From Rhizopus sp. PT2906 (lineage: Eukaryota > Mucoromycota > Mucoromycetes > Mucorales > Rhizopodaceae): a stretch of 62,044 nucleotides of DNA. The notes beneath the pieces were generated by a model, which worked only from the letters and a program-made list of their open reading frames with translations, was not told the origin of the DNA and did not search any database. Positions 23,285 through 35,176 of this stretch are shown here, piece by piece (position 1 is the stretch's first letter; every line of letters starts with the position of its first letter). A program made the translations under genes and the position numbers. Location: contig JAMYHX010000239.1 in assembly GCA_025529335.1 (NCBI GenBank), forward strand, positions 1 through 62,044, given 5' to 3'.

Positions 23285-23984
23285 TTAAATAAATACGGGA
23301 TTTTCCAGTTGCTGTTGTTCAGACGTTAAATAAACATGTAAACTTTGCTTTTCTTGACTCTCCATCATATTGTAATGAGGACAGTCTTTATGGGTTAGCA
23401 GTAATTGCTTTAGTGTCATAATTTCCTTTTTTAGTTCATTTGTCTCTAGTTCAAGATGTTCATTATCTTGTATCAAGAAATCAACGCGTGCTTGAAGATT
23501 AGCCAGCCATTGCTTCTTTCTTTGTCTACATTTTAATGCGGCTAATATAAAGTCAGATTACTGACAGTAACAAACAAAAAAATATAGTATACCTATACGA
23601 TTTCGTTCCAAGAACTCTCTCCTCTTTTCTTCACAGTCAAACTTTCTTGGAGCACGCCTCCTTGGCTTTTTTGGCTTGGAATTATTATTGCTTGTACTAG
23701 GTTTACTTTTTATTATCACATCATCACTATCTGCACTACTAACTTTTTTATATTAAAAATGATGTTAGATTTACGTGTCACTGAGTCAGCTTTATTGTCA
23801 ATGGTGTGTTTTTACCTGTTCCTGCATTTGATTTGTAACTACAATTGTCGGATGCCCACTTTTGATTTACTTGAATAAACTCAAACTTTGGAGGAGAGAC
23901 AGCAGCAAAACTCTGTTCAAATGGATTCGGTTCTTGTTCAATAATCGATTTTGATTTGTTAACAATTATAAAATTATCATACAC
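23285..23984 (-). CDS. bZIP transcription factor of the Atf1/CREB group, 191 aa
   Basis: A DNA-binding regulator. Three exons (23984-23816, 23742-23593, 23541-23285; 576 nt). The basic region is rebuilt across the second splice: RRREFLERNR-type residues followed by AALKCRQRKKQW, the Atf1/ATF2/CREB5 signature with the conserved N....A..CR spacing. The leucine zipper follows (residues about 125-155: LQARVDFLIQDNEHLELE). A Lys/Arg/Pro-rich segment (SKPKKPRRRAPRK) precedes it and can act as a nuclear signal. The N-terminal 60 residues have an NPFEQSF segment but no known domain. The protein is much shorter than Atf1 and lacks its long N-terminal regulatory region. A 1.7-kb gene-free upstream region suggests extended regulation. 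Confidence 0.88.
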
Positions 23985-25656
23985 TATTCAAAAGTATATA
24001 AATCAATAAATATTTTATTATTATTCTCTTTTTCTCTTTACTTTTTGAATGGTTTGTCTTGTTCAAGAAAAAGAAGAAGTAAAGAAAAGAAACAGAGTGT
24101 AAAAAAAGAAACATTAATAAAAATGACTATGATATCATAATTTCTGCAAAAGGAAATTATTTTTCGGCTTTGTGTCGCCCTGAAGAGGAAAAAGGTGAAG
24201 CAATAACGGCGATTTGTACAACAATTAGCCTCAGTGATGCTCTTTTGACTTTAAACAAGTGTACTCAAAGTGTTTGAGCATTTATATGTGCATAATAGAA
24301 TTTAATGTTGCCAATTTCATAAAAATATTGGCCTTTTATAATCTGTGCGTGTTGTCAGTCAATAGGCAAAGAAAAGCTGTTGTCAACAATGGTTATCGAT
24401 ATCGATTGAGATCACCTTTATAAGAAAAAAAAGTTATCAACGGGACTCAAATATCGCTTACAAAAAAAAATACATCTAGACAACCACCGACAAGCAGGTG
24501 ATCTTCAAGAGAAGTTTCGAGAAGTAAGGTGTGCTGACAATCATAATTTAGCAAAGCTTAGCATGTCATCTTAAATAAGAGTTTTGGTATTCGTGTGAAA
24601 TACTTCCTCCCTCATAAAAGATGGAAGGCTTACTAAATGCAAAGGAGCATGGATAAAGTAATGAAAGGTAGTTGTAATATAAAAGGAAATCAAATGTTTA
24701 AAATAAAGTTATCCCAATTATGTAATGATGACTCCATCGCTTTTTGACAGATGATGGAGCACGGTGCACATGATTTTATATACAAATGATATAGCAACTT
24801 TACTATTAAATGTTCAAGTAATCTCTATATCAGCATAGCAGTCATCCGTCTCTTTAGTTTCCATAGAAACACTGATAGTAATAAGCTGAAGAAAGAAAAA
24901 AAAAAGACACATCTTAGGATGCTTGTGTAACCTCATATTCCTAACTGTTATGGTAACCATGACCACTCTATTACAATTCAGGAAAGAGAGAGACGAATAT
25001 AAAGCTTAGTTTAACTTTAACAATATAAACAAAGCTAATTTGGTCATTGATTTCGGAACAGTCTAGACAACATTGTTTAACGTACTGATGCCTTTGTCTT
25101 TTACACTCAAAATGAATGTATGGGTCAATCCCAAGGCTTTGTATAAATTTAAAATTATTTCACACACTCGAAGATGAAGCCATTGTTTTCTTGCGCGGCT
25201 GCATGAAATAATTTGACAACATAGTCAAAAGTAAAGCAGAAAATTAAAAAATATCACTTTGAACGAGGTAGGCAACTTTTACTCTTCTTAACTAAGGTCA
25301 ACTGGTTTGTTAATTGCGTGTATATGTACCATTAGACTCTAGTGTTCATTGTTTTCAAATCTTGTTTCAAACAAACCGTGTCAACTGTTCTATTCACAAC
25401 TTTACAGAAATGACACAATGATGCATATCTATATATAATCAAGTCGTATACTCAGTTGCTTGCATTCACTATTGAAAATAAATGAAAATGGACAGAATGA
25501 ATAATAAGAACTAATGTATACACACTATATATTTTATTTATATAAGAAAAAGGGGGGCAATTTAACTAAAGAAAAAGAGAAGTGAAAGAAAAAGAGTAAA
25601 TATTACGAACGAAATAGATTCATACAAAAAGTCCATTTTATACAAAACATACAATT
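23985..25656. other. Long gene-free region upstream of the bZIP gene
   Basis: About 1.67 kb between the bZIP start and the stop of the SAPS gene, among the longest spacers outside element-rich patches. I see no coding signature on either strand, only AT-rich sequence with A runs. Since both flanking genes are on the minus strand, most of it is available as promoter or 5' leader of the bZIP gene. Confidence 0.5.
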
Positions 25657-28600
25657 TTAAATTTCTCCTTCTTGTTCATCAGCAACAAAATGAAGATCTT
25701 GTTGCTTTTGCTTCAAATGCTGCTCTTCTTCTTCTTCTTTTGTCTTGACTGCTCTAACTAAATGTTCGTCATTTTGAGTCTTGTTCATATCTAATGTCTC
25801 CATATGGTTTGTTATTGTTTCAAAGGATTGTTCATTATTGGCACTTTCAAAGTCGCCAAAATCATCATCATCTTCTTCGTTTCCTTTATCTCTTCTAAAT
25901 GCTGCTCTTCTTTCTAGCTCCTCGGCATCTGCCAAATGGTCAAAATCTTCATCATATTCTTCTCTGTCGTTCACTGTGTGGCTAGGAATACGGCGAAGTA
26001 CGTTTGGCTGTGAAAGTTTTGAATAATTCCTTGTCCAATCGTGTGTAATATGATCCTATAGATTATACTTAATCATTTTGCATAAATGGGGTATACTGTT
26101 GTTTTTTACCTCCTCATCATTGCTATCGTACTCTTCATTATCTTCTTCGTCTCCTCCTTCTTCATCATCATCGTCTTCTTCAGCATTTAACCGGATTGAA
26201 TTCCGGCTGTATTGATACTCTCCGTTAAAGTCATCTCTGCCACTACTTTAATAAGTAAACTGTATTGTTCTTTTTTTTTCCCTCTTACGTTATCCATTGA
26301 TCATGTTCATCTTCTTCATCTTCATCAAAATTACCTTCAGAACCACGTTGTGCCAGGAATCTGGAATACTACAAAAAGAGGGGAGTTAATTTCTTTCCAC
26401 CTTCTCATCCTTTCTATATTTACTTGAGAAGCAGCTATTCCATCTATAGTATCTTCATTGTCCTCTTCGTCAGATTGAGGTATATCCATTTCTTCTGTTG
26501 GACGCAGTCCACCCAGCGGTAACTGATCACGATCTTTTGTTTCTTTTAATTCATTGCTACAGTAAGCAGTCCAACTTTCCATGTCTACATCGTCCTTTAT
26601 AGCAAACACAATTGTCTCGGGATAGCCTTCAAATAACTTCATAATTTCGTCTGATATAAACGTCAAATGGCCCATGTATCCTGCTCTCATTCCCTTTGGC
26701 TTTGCACTAGAAATGAAATTAATGTCGGCTCCATATGAAGCACTGTCGATGGGTTTTTACCATTCTTCGTCGTTGGCCTTTTGAGCAATCACGATCTTGT
26801 CAGTCAATTGACCGTCCTTAAGAAGAGAAATGGCAAGTTGGCGGTTCAATCCAACGTCCATACGTCCATTAAATATTTGATGAAGCATATCGTAAATGAC
26901 GTAGTGTAAGAAGTTGTTCCAAGGGAAAGCAAAGAAAAGATCCTAACATACGCTTAGCTTCCCATATATCTCTGCGGTTTGAACTTTAAACTTACGACAC
27001 AAATAGGCATCGCTTTACTGCTAACAAATTTTGATTTGAGATAATCTCCAACGGACATTTCTTCGCCTCCTTCCAGCTTGACCATCTTGTTGGAGTCTTG
27101 TTCTTTTGGTTGACCTTCCTGGTTATCGGCAGAGACATTAAAGTTGTTCAAATTAGACATGTTGGAGCAGTGTAACAACTCAGCAAATAACTCGCATATC
27201 TTCAATCGTTCAAATCCTAATGGTTCAATCTCTCCCAAGGTTGTGCGGATAGGCCCATCCTAAGATAAGCAAGTTAGGGGGGTTAAAATAAAGATAAATA
27301 GAATCGTACCACAGATCGAGGCTTCAGTAATAGATGCGTAAATTCAGGTACATGGTCACTCATCACCTTCAACATATCTGCTAATGACACTGGAGCGGGG
27401 CGTAAGGCTGGGTTAGATGAGTATCCATACAGACCGGTGACTGCAGGGTCATTTTCAAGATCTGCGTTGTTATGGCGAATGATATCAATGATAATAGATA
27501 CCCCATTTACAAGTGTTGATGTTGCATTAGGTGCTTCAGGATCTAGCATATATTTTGCTAATTTTCTCATTGTTGCTTCACTTTAAAAAAGATTAGTCTT
27601 TTGTGTAAGAGTGGCTTATTGGAACTTACCTCTTCAAGTTGATAATCAAGTCATTCAATCCAATACTTGGTGATTCAGGTAAACTTGTTTGTGACATTCG
27701 AATGATTTCGCATATACATTGCTGTGCAATTGAATGTTCCTAAAAAAGGAGAAATGATAAACACATGATCGACGTTTAGGGAGAAAGAGAATAAAGGGTC
27801 ATACTTCGCTATCTAAGTAAGGGTCTAGTCTATCTATTAAGTTTTCCAGCAATCCATGCTCGCTCAACCACTAGTGAATCATTCAGTTTGTTGTTTATAT
27901 TTATATATATATATATATAAGCATACCTTCACGATTCCTTTTCCTTCACGTAATTCTTCCATACGAACAAGAGTCAACAATAGATCCATAATGGCTGAGG
28001 TTTGTAAATGAGCCAATATTTTATTCAAATTTTCTGGATTGGACTGTATAAAACTCATCATCTATTCCCAAGAGTAATTAATGAAACGTTAAGGTGTATC
28101 TCTATATTATTTACTTCAACGGGGTATTTTGATAATAATACACCAATCGTTTTACAGAAATAAGAGGCTTGTAAGGAGTCCAATCCAGCCTCTGGTTGAA
28201 CTGTTGTATCTGAGGCACGTCTTCTTGGTTGAGCAGGTCGATCAAGATATGACCAAAATGGTACGAGCAGTTCATCCTTTTGCTCAATAACAATGAGATC
28301 GATTATTTGTTGTATTTCACAAGCAATCAATTCACTTGCAAGAAAAGGATATCTAAAATCAAAATCCTATTTAATCATATATGCTTATTTGTGCTAGAGT
28401 CTATTTAATAAAAAATTACTTGAATCGCTGTGGTTCTTCCAAGTCTGTAGCAGTAATGTAATTAAGTAGTGCTTTCACTTTGTCCGGTTTACTTAAACTA
28501 TAATGGGGAGGTGATTAGAATCTGTCCATGCGTGTGATAATACATGTTCTTTTATTGTTTTTTCTTTTGATAAGTGTGTTTATGTGTGTGTATATGTGTG

Positions 28601-28752
28601 TTTGTGTTTACGTACAATTCAATAAGTTTAGGGTTCAAAGATTTCGCTTCCTGAATTATATCTTCTTCCTCCAAAACTTCTTCTAATGTCACATCTGCTT
28701 TATCTAAAAGCCCTTCTAAAGCTGAATTATTAAAGCCAAAACGCCAAAACAT
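25657..28752 (-). CDS. SAPS-domain protein (Sit4/PP6 phosphatase regulatory subunit)
   Basis: Regulatory subunit of the Sit4/PP6-type phosphatase, related to yeast Sap155/185/190 and human PPP6R1-3. The N-terminus MFWRFGFNNSALEGLLDK and LEEVLEEEDIIQEAKSLNPKL are the SAPS opening. Next come YPFLASELIACEIQQII, the helical repeats with WLSEHGLLENLIDRL and EHSIAQQCICEIIR, GVSIIIDIIRHNNADL, LGFERLKICELFAELLHCSNMSNLN and FFAFPWNNFLHYVIYDM, then AKPKGMRAGYMGHLTFISDEI. The C-terminus is extremely acidic (runs of E and D around 26090-26180 and 25640-25960) and contains an SDEEDNED tract and DFGDFES. About a dozen short introns split the gene. One, near 27900, holds a (TA)n run. Stop at 25657. Confidence 0.92.
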
Positions 28753-30067
28753 GAGTAGATTATAGAATTATAACAAGATGAAGAAGGGGAAAAAAATATG
28801 AGACACTTTTTTTTGTTAAAAAATCAACCAGGCTGCTTAAATCACCAATGTTACGTGATGCAAGATTATTTTAAAAGACCGGTTAGTTCACTTTGAAAAA
28901 GAGGGACATAGTCCATCTTTGTAAGATTGCTAGACATTCAAAGAGAGAAAGAGAGAGAAAGAGAATGGAGTTCTGACTTGAGATAAGAAATTGTATTATT
29001 GATTTTATTATAAACAAGAAGCTATTGTGAACAAAAGACAGATAGTAGTGTTGATAGTAGTAAAAAGAGTCACACTAGCGATTTACCATAATGCTTTCTC
29101 TGTGATTAAGGCAGATCTTACTTGTGATATCCCTAATAGGTCTACATTGAATATTTGATCCATAGATTTTATATTTTCAGAAAATGAAGCTTTTTCTAGT
29201 GTTGATTGTAAATGCGAATAAACTTTGAAACACAAAATAAACAAGGTTATTCTTGTTCTTCAATTATGGCAATCACTACCCTCGTATCATCATTAAGGAA
29301 GCAACGACACAAATTGTTGATGATAGAGTTGTTTTGATTATGCAAAAAAAAAGAAAAAGGAACTTTATTGTGACTTTAAGTAGAGTCATAGAGCATGACG
29401 CTCCCGTCACGAAAAATTCGTTGCCAGCAAGCGATATGCTCTCTCTCTTCCCTTGTCGTATACGTGCACGGTAATAGCAGCAAGCTTATGCTTGGAGCCA
29501 AGTCATTGAACGTCCTTGGTACATCTTTAATTATCTGGACATAGCGAGCCTGACCAGTTTGGTCCTATGGTCAACCTTCTCTTGCAGTGTCCATTTGGAC
29601 GCTGGCCGACATTGACCCTCAAGAACAGTAATGCCCTCTTCCTCTTAATGAATATTAAGAATATTTCAAAATATGGTTACAATCGTGTTTACCAATGATG
29701 CCAGTGCCACGTTTGCAACTATGAAGCATATACACAGCAAATCGAAGCCTTGACCACATTGACAGACATAATGAACCAAGCTCATCAGCAAAAAGCTCAA
29801 CAAAAAGTTTGCCTCTTAATCTGACTTTCTTGTGCTGATTTATAATGAATTTGGTAAAAAGCGTATCTTAAACCACACAGATTGTGAAACCATAAGGATT
29901 ATTAAGATCAGCTCACACTGTTCTATTCTGTGGCGGGCTCCGGAAGTGTTGCATAGTGTTCAGAGTATGGCTGGACGGATTTATAAAATTATCAGGTGTT
30001 GTTTTTATATAAAAAGAGGCACATCAAATCCAAATGGTTTTTTGCATTTTTTCATTTTCTTACAAAC
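28753..30067. other. Spacer with unclassified exon-like and kinase-like fragments
   Basis: Between SAPS and ERG1, which diverge. On the minus strand, about 29225-29120, an exon-like frame (SHLQSTLEKASF, SMDQIFNVDLLGISQ) ends at a good GTAAGA donor but I cannot place it. On the plus strand, about 29490-29590, a frame reads PWYIFNYLDIASLTSLVLW. At about 29925-29945 ILWRAPEVLHS resembles the APE segment of a protein kinase. These may be pieces of a decayed kinase-like gene. None is strong enough to call. Confidence 0.35.
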
Positions 30068-31499
30068 ATGTCTCAGCCTGTGAATGAGTACGATCTGATC
30101 ATTGTAGGTGCTGGTGTTGTAGGCTGTGCAGCCGCAAAAGTGTTCGGTGAAGACGGTCGCAAGGTGCTCTTGCTTGAACGTGATCTAAGCGAACCTGACA
30201 GGATCGTTGGTGAATTGATGCAACCAGGAGGGATTCAGGCTTTAAAGACATTGGGCATGGAAGGTACCGTGTTTTAATCTGATCTCCAAAATCGAAATTA
30301 ACCAGTTTCTATCAGATTGTACTGAAGATATCGATGGCATCGCATGTTACGGGTATGGTGTGTACCGTAATGGCGAATCAGTGGAACTTCCATACAGTAT
30401 AGACCCTTCCTCTGGCAAACAGTTTCGTGGAATAGCCTTTCATCACGGCCGCTTCATTCAAAAGCTACGGCAATATGCCAAAGCTGCGCCAAATGTGACA
30501 GTAAAGGAAGCGACAGTGACACGCCTTTTGGACCAAGATGAAAGAGTTATTGGTGTTGCAGCATATGACAAGACAAAAGATAAAGAAGAAGCGTACTACG
30601 CTCCTCTGACCCTGGTGGCAGATGGCATCTTTTCTAAATTTCGAAAAGACTTTACAGACTGTCAGACCAAAGTTCTCTCTCATTTTGTTGGGTTTCTCTT
30701 GCACGATTTTAAACTTCCTTATGCTCAAAAGGCCTTTGTGGTGATCGCTAAACCTTCACCTATCCTGATGTACCAAATTGATCCTCATAACACACGTGTT
30801 CTGGTAGATGTTCCTGGTGAGCATCTTCCCAAGGGTGATGACCTCAAGAAATACATATTAGATGTCATTGTTCCTCAACTACCTGAATACATGCAAGGCA
30901 GTTTCAAGAAGGCACTTGAAACAGAGCGTCTAAGGCCAATGCCAAGCGGCTTCCTACCACCTTCCATAAACCAACGCCCGGGCACCATCCTTCTTGGTGA
31001 TGCTCTCAACGTACGATCGCCTCTGACAGGCGGTGGTATGACCGTTGCCCTATATGACGTGCTGACCTGCCGTGATTTGCTATCAAGAGAGAATGTCACG
31101 TCCTTTACCGAAACTGATCTTGTCCTGCAAGCGATGGATGCATTCCATTGGAAACGTAAAAAGTACTCTACCTGTATTAACGTCTTGGCCATGGCACTCT
31201 ATAGCGTTTTTGCTGCTGATGATAACGAGAATTTGATGACTGTGCAAAATGGATGCTTCGAATACTTCAAATTGGGCGATGAATACACTCAGGGTCCTGT
31301 TGATCTGGTAGCAGGTGTCAATCCATCCCCTCTCTCATTAATCTATCATTTTATTTCGGTTGTCTTGTACGCCATTTATATTATGTTTGCGAAAGGAAAT
31401 GCAAAAGACATACCCAAGAACATTGTCAGGGCCGTTAGCGTGCTCTATACTGGATATGTCACCTTGTTTCCTTTCCTCTGGGGGGAATTCAAAGGCTAA
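30068..31499 (+). CDS. ERG1: Squalene epoxidase (Erg1), 459 aa
   Basis: FAD-dependent monooxygenase converting squalene to 2,3-oxidosqualene in ergosterol synthesis at the ER, the target of allylamines. Two exons, 30068-30263 and 30316-31499 (1380 nt), with a phase-1 intron that rebuilds EDCTEDIDGI. The Rossmann motif VGAGVVGCAAAK lies at about residues 14-25 and GELMQPGGIQALK at about 54-66. The FAD-linked ADGIFSKFRK and the second FAD motif LLGDALNVRSPLTGGGMTVALYD are present; the usual NMRHPLTGGG has NVRS here. The C-terminus has two hydrophobic segments (about 415-435 and 440-455) typical of membrane attachment. Compared with many fungal Erg1 proteins the N-terminal extension is short. 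ATG at 30068 is the first in frame. Confidence 0.96.
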
Positions 31500-32000
31500 C
31501 ACTCATTCTCTTCCTTTTCTCTCTCTAATAGCATTCACGTAGTATTTATCAAACTATTTTTTCATTTTAAAAATAAACTAATCTTTCATTGTATACATTC
31601 AAACATTGTGGCATACTTAATTGTGTATAAATCGCACAGTTGTTACAGTGCTTTTAAAAATCAATATCGCGCCAATATGTCGCATCCCTGTATATTTTGT
31701 ATCGTAAAAATTCAATTTTTGCGACATTACTTTCTGGAAACACTGTATCATATGCGCTCAGACAGAAAAAAAAAAAGAGGGGAACACAAGACACATTGTG
31801 AGTAACACAAGAGGATAAACACTAGATGGCGTAAAAACCTTATCTTTGTCGTGAAACACAATCCACATGTTAGAGAATACGCAATATCTTGAAATAATGC
31901 AGTTTATATAAATGCGAAAAGAGGGATGGGATATACTGAAAAGGTATAATATGATAAAGAATGAAAGGGGGAATATAACGTTCTATAATATCTCTTCTAA
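31500..32000. other. Convergent spacer between ERG1 and the Xaa-Pro peptidase gene
   Basis: 500 bases between two stop codons on opposite strands, AT-rich, serving as 3' regions of both genes. No coding signal. Confidence 0.6.
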
Positions 32001-33675
32001 TTATTTCATCATTAATGCTTCAATCTCGTCTATTTCCTTAGGTACAATTGTCAAGTTTTCATGGCCATCCTCAGTAATGACAACTGTGTCTTCAATTCGA
32101 ACACCTCCAATATGACGATATTGATCCAAGATTTCCATGTTGAAGAAACATTGATAACCAGGACACTGTGTCCAAATGTCCAGCATGTAATCATTAAAAT
32201 AAAGCCCAGGCTCGATGGTGATCACCATATTCTTCTCCAAGGGCCGATCAAGTAAGAATTGAGATTCGGTTGGATCATCCTTCGATGTCTCTTTACTATA
32301 TAAAGTATATGTATACATGAGTAATATAAACAGATAACAAGAACTTTGGACCCTTACCCTCCTACATCATGAACATCTAGCCCAAGGGCATGACCGAGAC
32401 CTGGAATCACCATCGTTAGTACTACAATCATCCGTATTTAGATTTATTTACCATGAAAATAAAAGGCACACGGTACACTCTGTTCCATCAGGACGTTGAT
32501 ATCGCCCACAAGGATTCCAAGACGCACGAGTTCCTTACAGAGTACCTCCGTAGCCAGTTGTTGCATATTCTGCCAATAAATCCCGGGCCTTAATTTTGAC
32601 AAGACAGCCTAAGAAAAAGTGTGAGTATATAGTTTATATAACCAAATAAAATAGAGACAGAGAGATAGATAGAGAGAGAGCGACAGATTATATTTACACT
32701 TTACTTGCTGCATTTTTAATACGATGCTATAAATAGCTTTTGCCTCATCTGAAAAAACGCCTTGCACGGGAAATGTCCTTGTGATGTCGCTACCATAACA
32801 CAACTTTTCTCCACCGGCATCTACTAGGACGAGAGAATGAGGGTCATTGATTATATGCTGATCATTTTTAGGAGAGTGATGTAACGTAGCTGCCCTGGAA
32901 CCAGATGCAACAATTGGCAAGTAAGCTTGTCTATAAACCTGATTAAGGGCGCAATTCCAGCGAAAGACAGCTGCGAGATGAGCTTCTGTCATACCAGGCT
33001 GAAACTGCTGCATTAATGCAATGTGAGCTTGTGAAGAGGCGTGCATAACTTGACGTATGATGTCAATCTCCCATGAAAACTTGATAAGTCTTGCCTCGTC
33101 CATGGCTGGTAAAAGTAATTGTGTGTCAATGCGACTCCTGATGTTGGATGATGTAATTAGTTCTAATGCATGCATATAATGCATCTTGTTATCAAGAACA
33201 AAGATTATCTCGGGAGCAAGTGTTTGTACAAGTTGAGGGAGGTCTGATTCACTGATGACTTTATCAATATCATATCGTTCCATCAATTCTCTCTTATTCG
33301 CAACAGGTCCTTTCCAAAAGATATCATTGACAGATACATCTGGCGTTATCAAGTATATCTCATCTTTTTCTAAATCAACCACCACTTGAAAGTTGGGCTC
33401 TTCCACACCTTTATGTCTAGTAAATAAAAACTAGAGCCTCTAATATTTAAAATGTAGGCGGTACCTGTTAGATAAAAGAAATAACTTTCTTGTCTAAACT
33501 CTAATTCTATATCTGTGTTATCTCGAGTCAACTCTGGCTTTCCTTTCATATAAATAATGGATGACGTATATTCAGACTTTAATAATGATTTGACTCTTAG
33601 ATAATGCTGTTTTGTAGGCAAAATAGGCTTTCTTGACGGTAAGGCTGAGTTACCATGGAGTAAATGAGGAGCCAT
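32001..33675 (-). CDS. Xaa-Pro dipeptidase/aminopeptidase (prolidase-type, M24B)
   Basis: Cytosolic metallopeptidase that cleaves X-Pro bonds. From the ATG at 33675 the N-terminal AMP_N domain shows YFFYLTG and VVVDLEKDEIYLI. The peptidase core carries all five metal ligands: VDAGGE (Asp), SDITRTFPV (Asp), LGHALGLDVHDVGG (His, with a splice directly after), ITIEPGLYF (Glu) and GVRIEDTVVIT (Glu). The helical segment QVMHASSQAHIALMQ and SRAATLHHSP are also typical of PEPD-like enzymes. The exon chain has about four introns; one junction rebuilds LTGGVEEPNF. The stop is at 32001 after an MMK end. Prolidase versus aminopeptidase P cannot be separated by eye, although the pattern is closer to PEPD. 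Confidence 0.9.
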
Positions 33676-34052
33676 AGGATATTTCGTAAAGAAAAAAAAA
33701 AAAAAAAAGAAAAGAAAAGGAAAGCTCTTATTTTTTGTCATCAGACAAAAATATACTGAACACAAGTAGAAATCATTTGCCATTTTTTCTTAAAAAAGCA
33801 TAGACACGGATATCTTTGCAATTATGAAAAAAAGGGGGATAAAATGTGCAACATTTCTATATTTGAATGTATTTCCCAATGTTTTTATTTGTTTCATGTC
33901 GACATACGCGTGACCTATCCTTTCATGATCTCCCATTTACTTTGAGAACATCATCCGTATGATCCTGCATATTTTGATATCGTTTAATAGCATACTTCTT
34001 TTTATTAATTTATTAAATATTAGAATTTAAACGCCATCTTGTTCATGATGCA
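33676..34052. other. Promoter/spacer between the peptidase and the barrel-protein gene
   Basis: 377 bases, AT-rich, with a long A run (33690-33708) just upstream of the peptidase start. Contains the 3' end of the double-psi barrel gene. No gene seen. Confidence 0.5.
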
Positions 34053-34905
34053 TTAACAATGTGTCCAATTGACGGGAATACGACCATCAAAGAAATCACC
34101 CACTTTTGCAAATACAGCAGGTGAAAGATCCAAGGAGCCTCTTCCACAGCTAGTACTAGGGCACTTTAAAAAAGTTAGTTATAATAACAAAGAGAGGATA
34201 TGTTTCCTATTACCATGTCTTGTATCGTTGCCTTCGTACTGCCAAGCGGACCAGTGATGATAATGCATGCTCCGCAAACCGGACTTTGATTTGGGTCAGC
34301 ATAAGATCCATAATCATAGCCATCCTATTTTTGTTTGTCAGTTTTTTCCTTTTTTTTTTTTAAAAAAAAAAAAATTACCAGGGCAACGACCATATCACTA
34401 GCAGTAAATAACTTCCCACATGATGTGTAGCCTACGCCAGGATCTACAACAAATAAGCAATTTTAATTTACTGCTTCTTTTTTATAAATATATAAAAGAA
34501 ATTACCATAATAAGTTGCATCGCCTTGTCCACCCATAGTAAATTCCCCAGGTTTTGCAGTTCCCCAACTGTCTCCTTTATATCTTGTTTTACCAATAGAT
34601 GATATACCCACTTGATTTCTATAACGAGTATTTTTATAGACGCCAAGACCACCCAAGACAGACAACATGACAATAATGATACCCAAGCAGCCAGCTGCTA
34701 CGAGTATAAGTTTACCAAAGCGATATTTTTCATTAAACCTTGTCCATACTGTAGGGGGTGGAATGATGAGGGGATCTCTCTCGGTAACTACTGCATCATC
34801 TGGCATTATGCCAAAGGGATGATGTACATGTTGGAATTGCTGATCAGAGGATAACACTAGACTATTATGTCTACTATTCCTTGACTGAGATTGTTCTGGT
34901 AACAT
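34053..34905 (-). CDS. Membrane-anchored RlpA-like double-psi beta-barrel protein
   Basis: Predicted type II membrane protein. The first exon (34905-34506) encodes a Ser/Gln-rich cytosolic part of about 75 residues, a basic stretch (KYRFGKL) and one strong transmembrane helix (LILVAAGCLGIIIVMLSVLG), then a linker with a GDATYYG barrel motif. Later exons add DPGVGYTSCGKLF, DMVVALDGYDYGSYADPNQ, VCGACIIITGPLGS, TIQDMCPSTSCGRGSLDLSP and AVFAKVGDFFDGRIPVNW, the order seen in RlpA/expansin-like double-psi barrels, with the conserved GDATYYG, CG..F.A, CG.C and D.CP..C...LDLSP..F motifs. Four or more cysteines could form disulfides outside the cell. Such domains occur in fungal cell-wall and plant-interaction proteins; activity is unknown. 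Confidence 0.85.
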
Positions 34906-35176
34906 ATTAGAGATGATCTCTCTTTTTTTTTTCTAGACAATAAATAGAAAAAGAAAAGGAAATGAATATTGATTGTAGGACAACAATATTAAACAACACA
35001 TAATGGTAGATCCGATCTTTGTGAGCTTAAATATCTGATTCTCTCCCTGTCTCTCTCTCTTTTTTTTTTTTTTGCTGTATCTCTATTATGCAAACAATTC
35101 CCCTTTCTTTTAAACATTAAAGTGTGACTTTTACGTATTTATTCTGACCTTTTTCTTTTTTTCTGTCACATTCCAC

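Noticed and set aside
31360..31542. Short frame overlapping the ERG1 3' end
   Set aside because: Out-of-frame shadow of ERG1 membrane segments.
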